The notes below the pieces were generated by a model, which did not search any database, had not been told where the DNA came from, and worked only from the letters and a program-made list of their open reading frames with translations. Below, piece after piece: positions 11,759-21,508 of a stretch of 64,000 bases of DNA. A program made the translations under genes and the position numbers. This stretch comes from an uncultured Clostridia bacterium (GTDB lineage Bacteria; Bacillota; Clostridia; Oscillospirales; Ruminococcaceae): positions 62,001 through 126,000 of the forward strand of contig CAMNXF010000004.1 of NCBI GenBank assembly GCA_946567425.1, in the 5' to 3' direction. How positions within the stretch are numbered: position 1 is the stretch's first letter; every line of letters begins with the position of its first letter.

Positions 11759-12601
11759 TTATTTGATAATTTTTCCGCCGCCGTGTTTTCCGGATTTGCC
11801 GCCCTTGTTGCCCTTTTCGGGTTTGAGGTTAAGCGGAGCTTCTTTGCCGCCCATATCCTCAAAGACGGCGGCGTCATCGTCTTCGTCGGGAAGCTCGGGA
11901 TTGCGCTCGCCGCGCTGTTCGTAGTACGGGTTGATAATGAATTTCTGTATCGCGGGATAGCAGCAGAACACCGAGGTGAAGCCTATCCACGCAAACGGCA
12001 CAAGCGGCGAAAGGATCAGCACGAACGGTCCGAAGAACAGCACCAGCGTAGCGTAAAGCACAAACAGCGCCAGAGTTATCAGCTCGCCCCAAAGGTTCAC
12101 AAAGACCAGTATCACGGAATTTTTGATGATGCCGCCCATTCCGAGGTTCAGCGAGACGATTTGCGGGTAGATGTAGAAGTTCATCATCAAGAACAGCACC
12201 TGCGCCGCTATCGCCAGAGCGTAAAGTATCTTGCCGCCCGTATCCAGCTCGGACATACCCGAATAGTAGCGGAACGTCAAAATCACCACGCCGATGACGA
12301 ATACGTCCAGCATACCTATTATAAACGACTGCTTGAAGTTCTTTTTGAACTGCTGCCAGAAATCGTGGAGAATAAACTGCGGGCGCTCAAGATAGATATT
12401 GCGCATCATCGCGGTCATCGCCGCTGTCGCGGGTCCGAACGTCACAATCGGTATGCAGAACAGAAAGTACACAAGATTTATCTTGAAAAATGTCCAGAAT
12501 TTGTTCGTGAACAACTCCCAATAGCGGAAGAACGGCTTTTTTTTCGGTCCGTTTTTGGATACGCCCTTTCCCGCCACATTATTATTGTAAAATAATCCCA
12601 T
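11759..12601 (-). CDS. DUF624/YesL-family membrane protein
   Basis: MGLFYNNNVAGKG...RYWELFTNKFWTFFKINLVYFLFCIPIVTFGPATAAMTAMMRNI; start placed at 12601. Confidence 0.75.
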   Translation of the reverse strand: MGLFYNNNVAGKGVSKNGPKKKPFFRYWELFTNKFWTFFKINLVYFLFCIPIVTFGPATAAMTAMMRNIYLERPQFILHDFWQQFKKNFKQSFIIGMLDVFVIGVVILTFRYYSGMSELDTGGKILYALAIAAQVLFLMMNFYIYPQIVSLNLGMGGIIKNSVILVFVNLWGELITLALFVLYATLVLFFGPFVLILSPLVPFAWIGFTSVFCCYPAIQKFIINPYYEQRGERNPELPDEDDDAAVFEDMGGKEAPLNLKPEKGNKGGKSGKHGGGKIIK

Positions 12602-12630
12602 AAAATTTCCTTTCGCGGCGTTGCCCTTAA

Positions 12631-12741
12631 TTACACAAGCGCCTGCACGAAAATGCCGATCACCATTGCTATCGCCAGAATTACCGCCAGAACGCGGCAC
12701 ACTCTCAACAATTTTGCGCGTTTTTTCTCGTCCATTGCCAT
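12631..12741 (-). CDS. Small single-TM protein (36 aa from 12741, 34 aa from 12735)
   Basis: MAMDEKKRAKLLRVCRVLAVILAIAMVIGIFVQALV*; SD-like AAAGGAA upstream; absent from supplied ORF track. Confidence 0.6.
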   Translation of the reverse strand: MAMDEKKRAKLLRVCRVLAVILAIAMVIGIFVQALV

Positions 12742-12750
12742 TTCCTTTCA

Positions 12751-12936
12751 GAGCCTGTTAAGCATCTCTCAGCGCATGTCTTTTCGGCAAATTTTGTCGC
12801 TGACTGCGTTAAAAATCCTTGAAATACATACAGTATAACGGCGGATTTAGCGTTTTCCGCGAAGCGGATAATGCGTTTTTATCATCGACAAAATTTACTG
12901 CTAAAATCCACACACTTCGAGATACTGAACAGGCTC
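12751..12936 (+). repeat. Palindromic MITE-like element, copy 1
   Basis: Termini GAGCCTGTTAAGCATCTC / GAGATACTGAACAGGCTC; loop core CTTGAAATACATACAGTAT; flanking TCA on both sides. Confidence 0.8.
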
Positions 12937-12987
12937 TCACAAACCGCTTCTTTTATTATACACCATTCAACTGTGTAATGTCAAGAG

Positions 12988-15570
12988 TTAATTTAAAACA
13001 TCAACTATACCGCCGCCAGACAGTGCGTAGATATTACCGCCGTGCTTGAACGCGAGCGTAAAGCCCGTTCTGTCGTCAAACAGTTCCTTTACGGGATATT
13101 CCTCGCCGCTGTCGGACATCACCGCGTAGCCCGACATCACCGAAACGCCGTCGAAATACCTGTACGCCGCGCCGAACCGCACTCCGTCCATTATCACGGT
13201 ATTTATCCCCGCGAACTCCAGAGTGTTCAGCAGCTCCGCGTCCATGGGCTTTGTGAGTGTGTTGACAAGGCTTGCCGCGCCGTTTTCAAGCTTGTAATGC
13301 GACAGCGTCATGGTATTCGCCGCCTTGCCGCAGATCAGCGCGTCGTCGCCGTGAACAGCCCCGTCAACGCTTTTCAGCACCGCCGTTTTCGGCTGCTTCG
13401 GGTCGGAGCAGTCCATGGTGAGAAACGTGCCGCTTTCGCCGTTCACCAACAGCAGGCTGCCGTCAAAGCGCATTGAGGTAACGGGCTGCGCTAAATTCGT
13501 AAGCTGCGCGGAGGTCTCGCCATTTTCATCTCTGATATTGATAACGCCGTTTTCGTATGTGGCGCAGCCGTTATCAAAAAACGCCGCCGCCTTAATAACG
13601 TCCATCTGAACGGCGTTTATCTCCTCGCCGACCGATATGAGCAAGCCGCCCTCGGCGCGGTTTCCATCCTTGTCGGCAATGACGCTCGTGCCGCTCATTA
13701 TGTAACGTCCGTCTGCGCTTGCGCTTACGGGGTCTCCTATCGCGGCGCAGGAGCTTTTCACCGAACCGTCCGCCATTGAATAAGCGGCGCTCACCGCATA
13801 GGAATAGCCCCTCGTGCCGCTGAGAATGACGCTTTGCGGCGGCATCGTCTTTTTCTCAGTGCCGAGCTTCGGAAGATAAACGTCCTCGTCTGCTATGCCG
13901 AACGTCCGCGAGAACTTCGGCGTGTAGACCGAGCCTAACAGTATATCGCCGCCGCTACGGTCAAAGTCGGTCATAAAGCCGTCCTGCGAGACCGTGTACA
14001 GCGCCGTACCGCCCGAGATCTTCATAAAGCCGCACTCCGCGCCGCCCGTAAACACGGCGATAAGCGCGCCGTTATCCTCGAATGCGTTCACTATCTGCGT
14101 GCCGTCGGGCGGCAGTATATCGCTAAGCTCCGTAAGTGTGCCGCTCTTGAACTCCTTTGCCTCGACCGCCTCCATGGTTACCGTGTACACGTTGTCGCCC
14201 TCGGCGAACGTTCCGAAGCCGTCTGCCTGAACAAGCAGATCGCCGAATATCTTATTATAATCGTAAACTCCCTCGCGTGCGTTTTTGCCGCCCGTTATGT
14301 TGTCGTTGTAGGCGTAGTATATCTCGCTGAACACGGCGGTGCTGTCCTCGGCGAAATCAACGTCCTTTATCTCGGCTTTTGCGGTCACCTCGGGAATAAA
14401 CCGCACGCCTGCCGCCGCGCCGAAAACCACGGCCGCGCCCACCGCCGCCGCAATCAGCGCGCCCTTGTGGTAAGGGTGTTCGTTCGGTATCGACACCACG
14501 AACGGCGCTTGCCTGGCTGTTTTAACGGGGCGTTCTTCCTGCCCGTCGTCCTGTTCGGGCTCATCATCGGACTGCTCGTCCTCGGCTCTTGCAGCCTCGT
14601 ATGCCGCGCGAGCCTCCATTTGCGCCTTTTCCGCCGCCGCTTTTGCCGCTTCGGCACGTCTTTCATACGCTTCCTCCTCGGCAAGCCGCTCGAGATTTTT
14701 CTTCAGCATTTCCTGATCTATCTGGATTATCGCCGTCGTCTCTCCGTTGTACGGCTGATTTACCGCTTCGATCTCCTCCGTGAACACGGGTTGCTCTTCG
14801 GTGTAGTCCTCCGTGACCTCGTCATACTCCTCGTCGGGATACGTCTCGTTTGCGTCCTCGTCGGGTTCGTACTCCTGTTCGGTTTCCTCCGCTTCGTCAA
14901 AGCCGCCCTCCGCAAGAAATTCTTCCGTGTTTCCCGTTATCGGCGTAAGTTCGGCGGCGGGTTCTTCGTTATACTCCCGATCTTGTTCCTCTTCCGTCGG
15001 AATGGTCTCTGCGGCGGACGCGGCGGGTTCTTCGGCGGCGCTCTCCGTTTCCGCTGAATATTCCCGAGGAGCTTCTTCCGCGTTCTCCTCGTGAACCTCC
15101 GCGGCGGTGAGTTCGCCGATATGGTCAAGCTCGTCCATGACCTCCTCAAACGTCGGCTCGGAGTAATCCTCATCTTCCTCGTCGCCGTTCAGCGCCATTT
15201 CAGACTTCTCCAGACGCAATGTGAGCGTTCGCTCCCATATCTGGCGCGCCGTATACAGTATGCGGCTGTAATCGTCCGAGGTAAGCTCGGAGTTCTCCAG
15301 CGTGAGAATAAGCCCCTGCAAATTCATCGCGGGATTGTCCCTTATCTTGTCTATCACCTGCTGTGGAGCCTCGCAGCCCTCCAACAGGTACAGAAAATCC
15401 GCACTGCCTATGCCCAGTCCTCTCAGGCGCGTAAGAAAAGTGAACGCGTCAAGCTCGGGCGGCGCGGCGTTCCCCTCGTCGTCGATAAGCAGACCGATAA
15501 CATTCTGCGGCACTATATCCTCGGGCACTACGCGCCGACGCATTATTTCCCGCATTTCCCCAACTGTCAT
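12988..15570 (-). CDS. Membrane-anchored protein with acidic cytoplasmic region, one TM and C-terminal beta-propeller-like domain (860 aa)
   Basis: Glu-rich region aa ~140-370; TM GALIAAAVGAAVVFGAAAGVRF; C-terminus with repeated blade-like strands (e.g. GFGTFAEGDNVYTVTMEAVEAKEF). Confidence 0.6.
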   Translation of the reverse strand: MTVGEMREIMRRRVVPEDIVPQNVIGLLIDDEGNAAPPELDAFTFLTRLRGLGIGSADFLYLLEGCEAPQQVIDKIRDNPAMNLQGLILTLENSELTSDDYSRILYTARQIWERTLTLRLEKSEMALNGDEEDEDYSEPTFEEVMDELDHIGELTAAEVHEENAEEAPREYSAETESAAEEPAASAAETIPTEEEQDREYNEEPAAELTPITGNTEEFLAEGGFDEAEETEQEYEPDEDANETYPDEEYDEVTEDYTEEQPVFTEEIEAVNQPYNGETTAIIQIDQEMLKKNLERLAEEEAYERRAEAAKAAAEKAQMEARAAYEAARAEDEQSDDEPEQDDGQEERPVKTARQAPFVVSIPNEHPYHKGALIAAAVGAAVVFGAAAGVRFIPEVTAKAEIKDVDFAEDSTAVFSEIYYAYNDNITGGKNAREGVYDYNKIFGDLLVQADGFGTFAEGDNVYTVTMEAVEAKEFKSGTLTELSDILPPDGTQIVNAFEDNGALIAVFTGGAECGFMKISGGTALYTVSQDGFMTDFDRSGGDILLGSVYTPKFSRTFGIADEDVYLPKLGTEKKTMPPQSVILSGTRGYSYAVSAAYSMADGSVKSSCAAIGDPVSASADGRYIMSGTSVIADKDGNRAEGGLLISVGEEINAVQMDVIKAAAFFDNGCATYENGVINIRDENGETSAQLTNLAQPVTSMRFDGSLLLVNGESGTFLTMDCSDPKQPKTAVLKSVDGAVHGDDALICGKAANTMTLSHYKLENGAASLVNTLTKPMDAELLNTLEFAGINTVIMDGVRFGAAYRYFDGVSVMSGYAVMSDSGEEYPVKELFDDRTGFTLAFKHGGNIYALSGGGIVDVLN

Positions 15571-15611
15571 TTTGTCACCCCGTTATTTTTACAATTATTA
15601 TAGCGTTTGTG

Positions 15612-16079
15612 TTAATCCAAATCCAATATATCGAACGACCTGTTTAGACGTTTTTTTACGCTGCCTTTCATTAGACCCGAGAAAGCCGAGATATCCTCGA
15701 TCGAGAACTTTCCAGCAATATACATCACGGCGCATATCCTGTCAACACCCTCCAGCTCGAACAATCTGCGCTTTATGTCGGGCTGCTCGTCGTCGAGATA
15801 CTCCTCGCCGCCGTATTCCTTTAACCTCATCTTTATGCGCGCGTACAGCGTTTTCATCATAAACACGCGGAACGCCGCCTCGCTGTGCAGCTTGTTTATT
15901 GAATTAAAGCCGTCGCGGATAGTGCCCGTGACCGCCTCTATAGCGTCCATGTCGTTCTCCAGCGAATAGAACGCCGTATAGTACATCTCGCGCGAAATGG
16001 TCTCGTACAGCCGCGAGAACGCTTTGGCGTCGCCGTTCGCCGCCATTGATACCGTTTCCCTGTATTCCTTCTTGTCCAT
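15612..16079 (-). CDS. ECF sigma-70-like protein (155 aa)
   Basis: GDAKAFSRLYETISREMYYTAFYSLENDMDAIEAVTGTI (region 2-like) and C-terminal region-4-like helices. Confidence 0.6.
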   Translation of the reverse strand: MDKKEYRETVSMAANGDAKAFSRLYETISREMYYTAFYSLENDMDAIEAVTGTIRDGFNSINKLHSEAAFRVFMMKTLYARIKMRLKEYGGEEYLDDEQPDIKRRLFELEGVDRICAVMYIAGKFSIEDISAFSGLMKGSVKKRLNRSFDILDLD

Positions 16080-16113
16080 ACTGCGCCGCCTTTCCGTAAA
16101 TATATTTTTCCCG

Positions 16114-16629
16114 TTAAAGTGTTATCCAAAATCTCTTTATCACATGACCGCTGCTGTCGTCCGTCTCACGCTCGAATATCCCGCCGTTTACGAGGATAAC
16201 CTTTTCACTCGCGATATTTCCCGCTTGGCAGGTCACGAGAATCTTGTCCGCGCCACGTTCGCGGTATATTTCAAGCGCCTGCCGCAGCATTTCCTTTGCG
16301 TAACCTTTGCGTCGTTCGGATTTGCGCACCGAATAGCCGATATGCCCTCCCCACTCGCCGACGATCGGGTGGTCGATATGACGGCGGCAGTCGATAAGCC
16401 CGACGACCCTGTTGTCCTCGTTTAACGCAAGAAACATATCCGTAGGCACAAAATCCTCAGGACATTTGTTTGAAAACTCCTCGAGATGAGCGAGCCAGTC
16501 ATCGGCGCTGTCATACTTTTCCAACATCGAACCGCCGTGAATTATCTCGCCGTTTTCCAAGAACTCCGCCCTATAAGCCATTATGTCCCCGATATATTCG
16601 GCGGAGGGTCTAATCAGACGAACGCTCAT
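16114..16629 (-). CDS. GNAT-family N-acetyltransferase
   Basis: IGYSVRKSERRKGYAKEMLRQALEIYRERGADKILVTCQAGNIASEKVILVNGGIFE. Confidence 0.85.
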   Translation of the reverse strand: MSVRLIRPSAEYIGDIMAYRAEFLENGEIIHGGSMLEKYDSADDWLAHLEEFSNKCPEDFVPTDMFLALNEDNRVVGLIDCRRHIDHPIVGEWGGHIGYSVRKSERRKGYAKEMLRQALEIYRERGADKILVTCQAGNIASEKVILVNGGIFERETDDSSGHVIKRFWITL

Positions 16630-18398
16630 TCCGTATCCTCCGCTATTTTAATGCCGAGCTCCGCGAGCTGCTCCTCCGACACGAACGACGGCGCTTCGCT
16701 CATCAGCTCGGACGCGTTCTGCACTTTCGGGAACGCAACCACGTCGCGCAGACTGTCACAGCCGCACATCAGCATCGCCAATCTGTCGAGACCGATACCC
16801 GCTCCGCCGTGAGGGGGCGCAGCATATTTATACGCGTCCACGAGGAAGCCGAATTTCGCGTTGATCTCCTCGTCAGTCATGCCCAGCATTTCAAACATCT
16901 TCTGCTGCAATTCGGGATCGTTTATGCGTATCGAACCCGACAGCAGCTCCACACCGTTCAGCACGAGATCGTAGCACTTCGCGCGGACTTTCGCCTTGTC
17001 GTTATCCAGATATTGGATATGTTCGTCGAGCGGCATGGTGAACGGGTGGTGCATTGCGAGCCACTCTCCGCTCTCCTCATCGTACTCAAAGAACGGGAAC
17101 TCGGTTATCCACACGAAATTCCAGCCCTCGGGGATAATGCCGAGCTGCTTCGCGGCCTTGGTTCTCAACGCGCCCAGCGTCGGCAGCGTTACCTTATCCT
17201 TATCCGCGACGATAAGCGCCACGTCGCCCTTTTCGCAGCCGAGCGCCGCGAGTATCTTTTCGAGTTCGTCCTCTTTCATAAACTTGCCGAACGAGCAGGT
17301 CGGCACATCGTCGACCCAGCGCACATAAGCCAAGCCCTTTGCGCCGATACCCTTGACGTACTCGACCAGCTTGTCAATCTCTTTCCTTGTAAGCGTGCCC
17401 GCCGCGTTCTTTGCGGTTATGCCGCGAACCGAGCCGCCGTTCTCCAGCGCTCCCTTGAACACGACGAAATCCGTGTCCCGAACGACCTCGGAGATATCCG
17501 TAATCTCCATCCCGAAACGTGTGTCGGGCTTGTCCGAGCCGAAACGGCGCATTGCCTCGTCATAAGTAAGTCTCGGCAGCGGAACAGTGATATCAACGTC
17601 CAGAACCTCTTTATAAAGGCGGTTGACGAAGCCCTCCAAACACTCAATAATGTCATCGGTGTCCACAAACGACATCTCAAGGTCTATCTGCGTGAATTCG
17701 GGCTGACGGTCTGCGCGCAGATCCTCGTCGCGGAAGCAACGCGCCAACTGAATATATTTGTCAAATCCCGAGATCATAAGGAGCTGCTTGTACATCTGCG
17801 GCGACTGCGGCAGCGCGTAAAACTTGCCGTTGTGGATACGCGACGGTACGATATAGTCGCGCGCTCCCTCGGGAGTGGACTTTATCATCATCGGCGTTTC
17901 GATCTCTATAAAGCCGTTTTCATAGAAGTACTCGCGCGCGCATTTTGCGATATTGTGGCGCATTATCAGATTATTCTGAAGCGGCTGACGGCGCAGGTCG
18001 AGATAGCGGTACTTCAAGCGCAACTCCTCGTTGGTCTTGGAATTGGAAACTATCTCAAAAGGCGGTGTTTCGGCTTTTGAGAGTATGCGCAGCTCGCTTA
18101 CAAGAATTTCCAGCCCGCCCGTCTTAATGTCATTGTTGACGCTCTCACGCGCTCTTACCGCGCCCCTTACCATAAGCACGTCCTCGCTGCGGACGGTCTT
18201 TGCCTTATCGAAAACCGACTTCTCGGTGGTCTCGTCGAACACGAGCTGAACTATTCCGCTGCGGTCGCGCAGGTCGATAAATATGATACCGCCTTTGTCG
18301 CGCACTCTCTGCGTAAATCCCCCAACGGTGACCTCGCCCATTTCAAGCGTTACCTCGCCGCAATAGCAGCTCCTTTTCATGCCTTTCATATTATCCAT
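16626..18398 (-). CDS. aspS: Aspartyl-tRNA synthetase
   Basis: GEVTVGGFTQRVRDKGGIIFIDLRDRSGIVQLVFDE; RYLDLRRQPLQNNLIMRH; GGAGIGLDRLAMLM; start placed at MDNMKGMKRS. Confidence 0.96.
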   Translation of the reverse strand: MDNMKGMKRSCYCGEVTLEMGEVTVGGFTQRVRDKGGIIFIDLRDRSGIVQLVFDETTEKSVFDKAKTVRSEDVLMVRGAVRARESVNNDIKTGGLEILVSELRILSKAETPPFEIVSNSKTNEELRLKYRYLDLRRQPLQNNLIMRHNIAKCAREYFYENGFIEIETPMMIKSTPEGARDYIVPSRIHNGKFYALPQSPQMYKQLLMISGFDKYIQLARCFRDEDLRADRQPEFTQIDLEMSFVDTDDIIECLEGFVNRLYKEVLDVDITVPLPRLTYDEAMRRFGSDKPDTRFGMEITDISEVVRDTDFVVFKGALENGGSVRGITAKNAAGTLTRKEIDKLVEYVKGIGAKGLAYVRWVDDVPTCSFGKFMKEDELEKILAALGCEKGDVALIVADKDKVTLPTLGALRTKAAKQLGIIPEGWNFVWITEFPFFEYDEESGEWLAMHHPFTMPLDEHIQYLDNDKAKVRAKCYDLVLNGVELLSGSIRINDPELQQKMFEMLGMTDEEINAKFGFLVDAYKYAAPPHGGAGIGLDRLAMLMCGCDSLRDVVAFPKVQNASELMSEAPSFVSEEQLAELGIKIAEDTE

Positions 18399-18940
18399 AA
18401 CGATATACCTCTCTGTATTAAATTGCATATATAGTTTATTATAACATCAATTCATGATTTTTTCAAGGGGATTATGTAATTTTTTGGGGGATTTAAGGCA
18501 AAAAAGCTCCCCCGCGTTTTAGTGCGAGGAACAGGACGATATTGGAAGATTCACTTTCTCTTCCTTAATAACTACAACAGCGCTTATCGCAACGACTATC
18601 GGCAGAACCGACACTGCTGATATTGACGTTTTTCTCTTATTTCAGCAACCAACTCGACCAACAAAAAGGCAGATCGACAGCATTTGAATTCAGATGTTGG
18701 TATCAAGATGATATCTTCGCGGGTCCTCCAAACCTTTTAAATGACCCTTTAATTTTATTATCTTCATATTGTTATAACGACATTCTCGCTTAAATTGCAA
18801 ATGCTGTTGATCCGGGTTTTATGAGGTCTTGTTTTAAGCAATACCAAAAAATGTATATTTTCCCCGTAATCGGCAAAACTACCGATATAGCCCAAACCAA
18901 CGGGTGATCCATAACAAATGATGGAAAGGAATAAAGCTTT

Positions 18941-19666
18941 ATGAAAAACAGGAAAAAAGAAGGTCAAAGCGGAAAAGCTCTGGCGATCGCTTCGGCGATC
19001 GGCGTGGCGGCGGTCGCGGCAACGGTATTTGCGGCTTATCGGTCAACCGTAAACAGACTGATCCCGACCGGCACATCGGGCGGGGAAAGCACGTGGGTGT
19101 TCTCAAGCAGCAGCTCGGATGTTCCCGTGCAGAACAACGTCTCGGGAGTGCCCATTGAGAGCAGCAAGTCCTCGGACAAGCCGAAAAGCTCCTCGTCAAG
19201 CGGCGCAAGCGAGCCTGCTGAAGAGGTCAACAAGCCCGTTAAGTCGGTGGAGATCGGCAACATTATCCCCGTTACGGGCGAGGTCTCTCACCCGTTCAGT
19301 GGCGGCGAGTTGGTAAAGTCCGAGACGCTCGGCGTGTGGAAAACACATGACGGCTGCGATATCCTCTGCGATCTCGGAACAGACGTAAGATCTATGTCCG
19401 AGGGCACGGTAAAGGAGATCAAGGACGATCCGCTGTGGGGCGTGTACGTTATCGTCGAGCAGAGCAACGGGCTTGAGGTCCACTATTGCGGTCTCGCAAA
19501 GGAACTGAATGTCAAGGCGGGGCAGCAGGTGAACCAGGGCGAGATCATCGGCAAAACAGGCGAGACCAATCAGTGCGAGATATTGCAGCAGCCGCACCTC
19601 CACCTCGGAGTTAAGAGCGGCAGCGAATGGGTCGATCCTATTTCGGTCGTTGATAAGGTAATTTAA
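18941..19666 (+). CDS. M23 family peptidase (SpoIIQ-like)
   Basis: N-terminal TM, Ser-rich linker, THDGCDILCDLGTDVRSMSEGTV and PHLHLGV metallopeptidase motifs. Confidence 0.85.
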   Translation: MKNRKKEGQSGKALAIASAIGVAAVAATVFAAYRSTVNRLIPTGTSGGESTWVFSSSSSDVPVQNNVSGVPIESSKSSDKPKSSSSSGASEPAEEVNKPVKSVEIGNIIPVTGEVSHPFSGGELVKSETLGVWKTHDGCDILCDLGTDVRSMSEGTVKEIKDDPLWGVYVIVEQSNGLEVHYCGLAKELNVKAGQQVNQGEIIGKTGETNQCEILQQPHLHLGVKSGSEWVDPISVVDKVI

Positions 19667-19761
19667 GAGAAGCTCGGGCTGTCGTTTTTTCGGCAGCCGT
19701 TACATATATTCGGGGATTTGCTCTTTTCCGTAAATTACCACGTCATTTTTTAAAAAAACAT

Positions 19762-19790
19762 TTGACAAATCAACGGAAATATGTGATAAT
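19762..19790 (+). promoter_or_regulatory. Sigma-A-type promoter upstream of GH25 gene
   Basis: TTGACA-N17-GATAAT. Confidence 0.6.
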
Positions 19791-19887
19791 ATATATGGAA
19801 CATAATTTGTTTTGACATAAACGAATTCGGGCTGCGCGCTCTTTCGCTGCAGAGGAAAGCTGCGCGTCTGCTTAGCAAGGAGAAAAA

Positions 19888-21342
19888 ATGAAGTTGTTGA
19901 AAAGAATAGCCGGAACGTTTCTGGCGGCGGTGATCGCGCTGGGCTGCACTTCGGCTTACGCGAGCACTCCCGATACCTCAGGTTCGTCAAGCTCGTCAAG
20001 CACGGCTGCTTTGGCGGAGGTCCGTCCGGGAACCTCCCGCGACGGCTACATACGCTGGACGGGCAGCGCCGTGCCGTTGGCGGGCAGAAAGTACTACATA
20101 GACAGAACCGTCAAGCTGTCGAAAAAAAGCAAGGTGGTATTTCCTGCGGGGAGCACTCTGGAGCTGCGCAGCGGCGCGGACTTGCAGATATTTGTCGGAA
20201 GCTCGCTGCAAATGCGCGGAGACCTTGTGATACAAGAGGGCGCCAAGATGACCGTTTCGGGAACGCTTGTGACGACGGTCGGCAGTTCGCTTGAAAACAG
20301 CGGGAAATTTACGTCGACAAAAAGCTCCTCGGTGAAAATATCCTCCGCGTTTACTTCAAAGGAGAATGCGGAAACGGTATTCGGCGGCGAGGTGCTGATC
20401 TATCAGGCGGGCGTTCTGCGCGGCGAGGGTAGCATGACGTTCGCGGCAAGCTCGGACGTTACGGTCACGGGTAGTGTGAACACTCCTGCGGGAGGACGGC
20501 TCTTCGCGAAAGGCAAGCTGGCGGTGACGTTAAACGGCAGAATAGTGCAGTCGGGCGATCTATGCTTGTATTCGAGACTGGTGAACAGCGGCACGGTAAT
20601 GCTGAATTACGGTTCGAGGTACTTTAAGTCGGATTCCGCCGTGCTCGCCGTTACCAAAAGCGGACGAATAACCGACAACCGCGCCGCGCCTCCCGCCGAA
20701 ACGGTGAGACCCGTGCCCGAGCCGCTCCCCGAGGGGAAAACGCTGCGGGGGATCGACGTTTCAAGCTGGCAGGAGACGATCGACTGGAAACGCGTTAAGG
20801 GCGCGGGTGTGGACTTCGCGATGCTGCGCTCCTCGTTCTATGTGAAAAAGGACAAGACGTTTGACTACAATATCGTCGAGGCGCAGAAGGCGGGTGTTCT
20901 GGTGGGAGTTTATCATTACTGCTACGCCGAGTCCGTTGCCGAGGCACGCGAGGAGGCGCGGTATTTCATGAGCGTTATCGAGCCTTACGAAATCGATTTT
21001 CCGGTAGTGCTGGACTTTGAGGACCCCGAACTGGAGCATCTCGGTAAAAGCAAGCTCACCTCAATAGCGAAAGCGTTCATGGACGAGCTAAAAAACGCGG
21101 GTTATTACACTATGCTGTACGCCAACAAGTATTGGTTGGAGAATATGCTTGACATGAGCAGACTCTCGGAATACGACGTCTGGCTCGCGGAGTGGCATAC
21201 CTCGCCGACGTGGAACGGAAATTTCGGAATGTGGCAGTTTTCGAGCGAGGGCAGAGTATCGGGAATACGCGGCGACGTAGACCTGAATATCTGCTACCGC
21301 GATTACTATAAGGCAATAATAGACGGAAATTATAAACGCTGA
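19888..21342 (+). CDS. GH25 lysozyme with N-terminal repetitive beta-rich domain
   Basis: Signal peptide; LRGIDVSSWQETIDWKRVKGAGVDFAMLRSSF...GVYHYCYAESVAEAREEARYFMSVI...VVLDFEDPE. Confidence 0.9.
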   Translation: MKLLKRIAGTFLAAVIALGCTSAYASTPDTSGSSSSSSTAALAEVRPGTSRDGYIRWTGSAVPLAGRKYYIDRTVKLSKKSKVVFPAGSTLELRSGADLQIFVGSSLQMRGDLVIQEGAKMTVSGTLVTTVGSSLENSGKFTSTKSSSVKISSAFTSKENAETVFGGEVLIYQAGVLRGEGSMTFAASSDVTVTGSVNTPAGGRLFAKGKLAVTLNGRIVQSGDLCLYSRLVNSGTVMLNYGSRYFKSDSAVLAVTKSGRITDNRAAPPAETVRPVPEPLPEGKTLRGIDVSSWQETIDWKRVKGAGVDFAMLRSSFYVKKDKTFDYNIVEAQKAGVLVGVYHYCYAESVAEAREEARYFMSVIEPYEIDFPVVLDFEDPELEHLGKSKLTSIAKAFMDELKNAGYYTMLYANKYWLENMLDMSRLSEYDVWLAEWHTSPTWNGNFGMWQFSSEGRVSGIRGDVDLNICYRDYYKAIIDGNYKR

Positions 21343-21352
21343 TAACGGGCAA

Positions 21353-21391
21353 GCGCCTGTCGGAATTTTTTCGGCAGGCGCTTTTTTATAT
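21353..21391 (+). terminator. Terminator after GH25 gene
   Basis: AAGCGCCTGTCGGAATTTTTTCGGCAGGCGCTTTTTTA. Confidence 0.8.
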
Positions 21392-21428
21392 TTATGTGAC
21401 TTTTCATCTGTTTTTCACAAAACGTGTA

Positions 21429-21457
21429 TTGACAAATTATTGAAATTGCTGTATAAT
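21429..21457 (+). promoter_or_regulatory. Consensus sigma-A promoter for MarR-ABC-ABC operon
   Basis: TTGACA-N17-TATAAT. Confidence 0.75.
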
Positions 21458-21508
21458 GTAGCATATCCAACAAGTTATTTTGTATTGACAACTCTTGAGG
21501 AGGGTCTT

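Noticed and set aside
14467-15057. 196 aa Phe/Arg-rich plus-strand ORF
   Set aside because: Antisense to the acidic (Glu-rich) region of the 860 aa protein.
16809-18080. 423 aa plus-strand ORF
   Set aside because: Antisense to aspS; low-complexity Arg/His/Leu-rich translation typical of the reverse frame of a coding gene.
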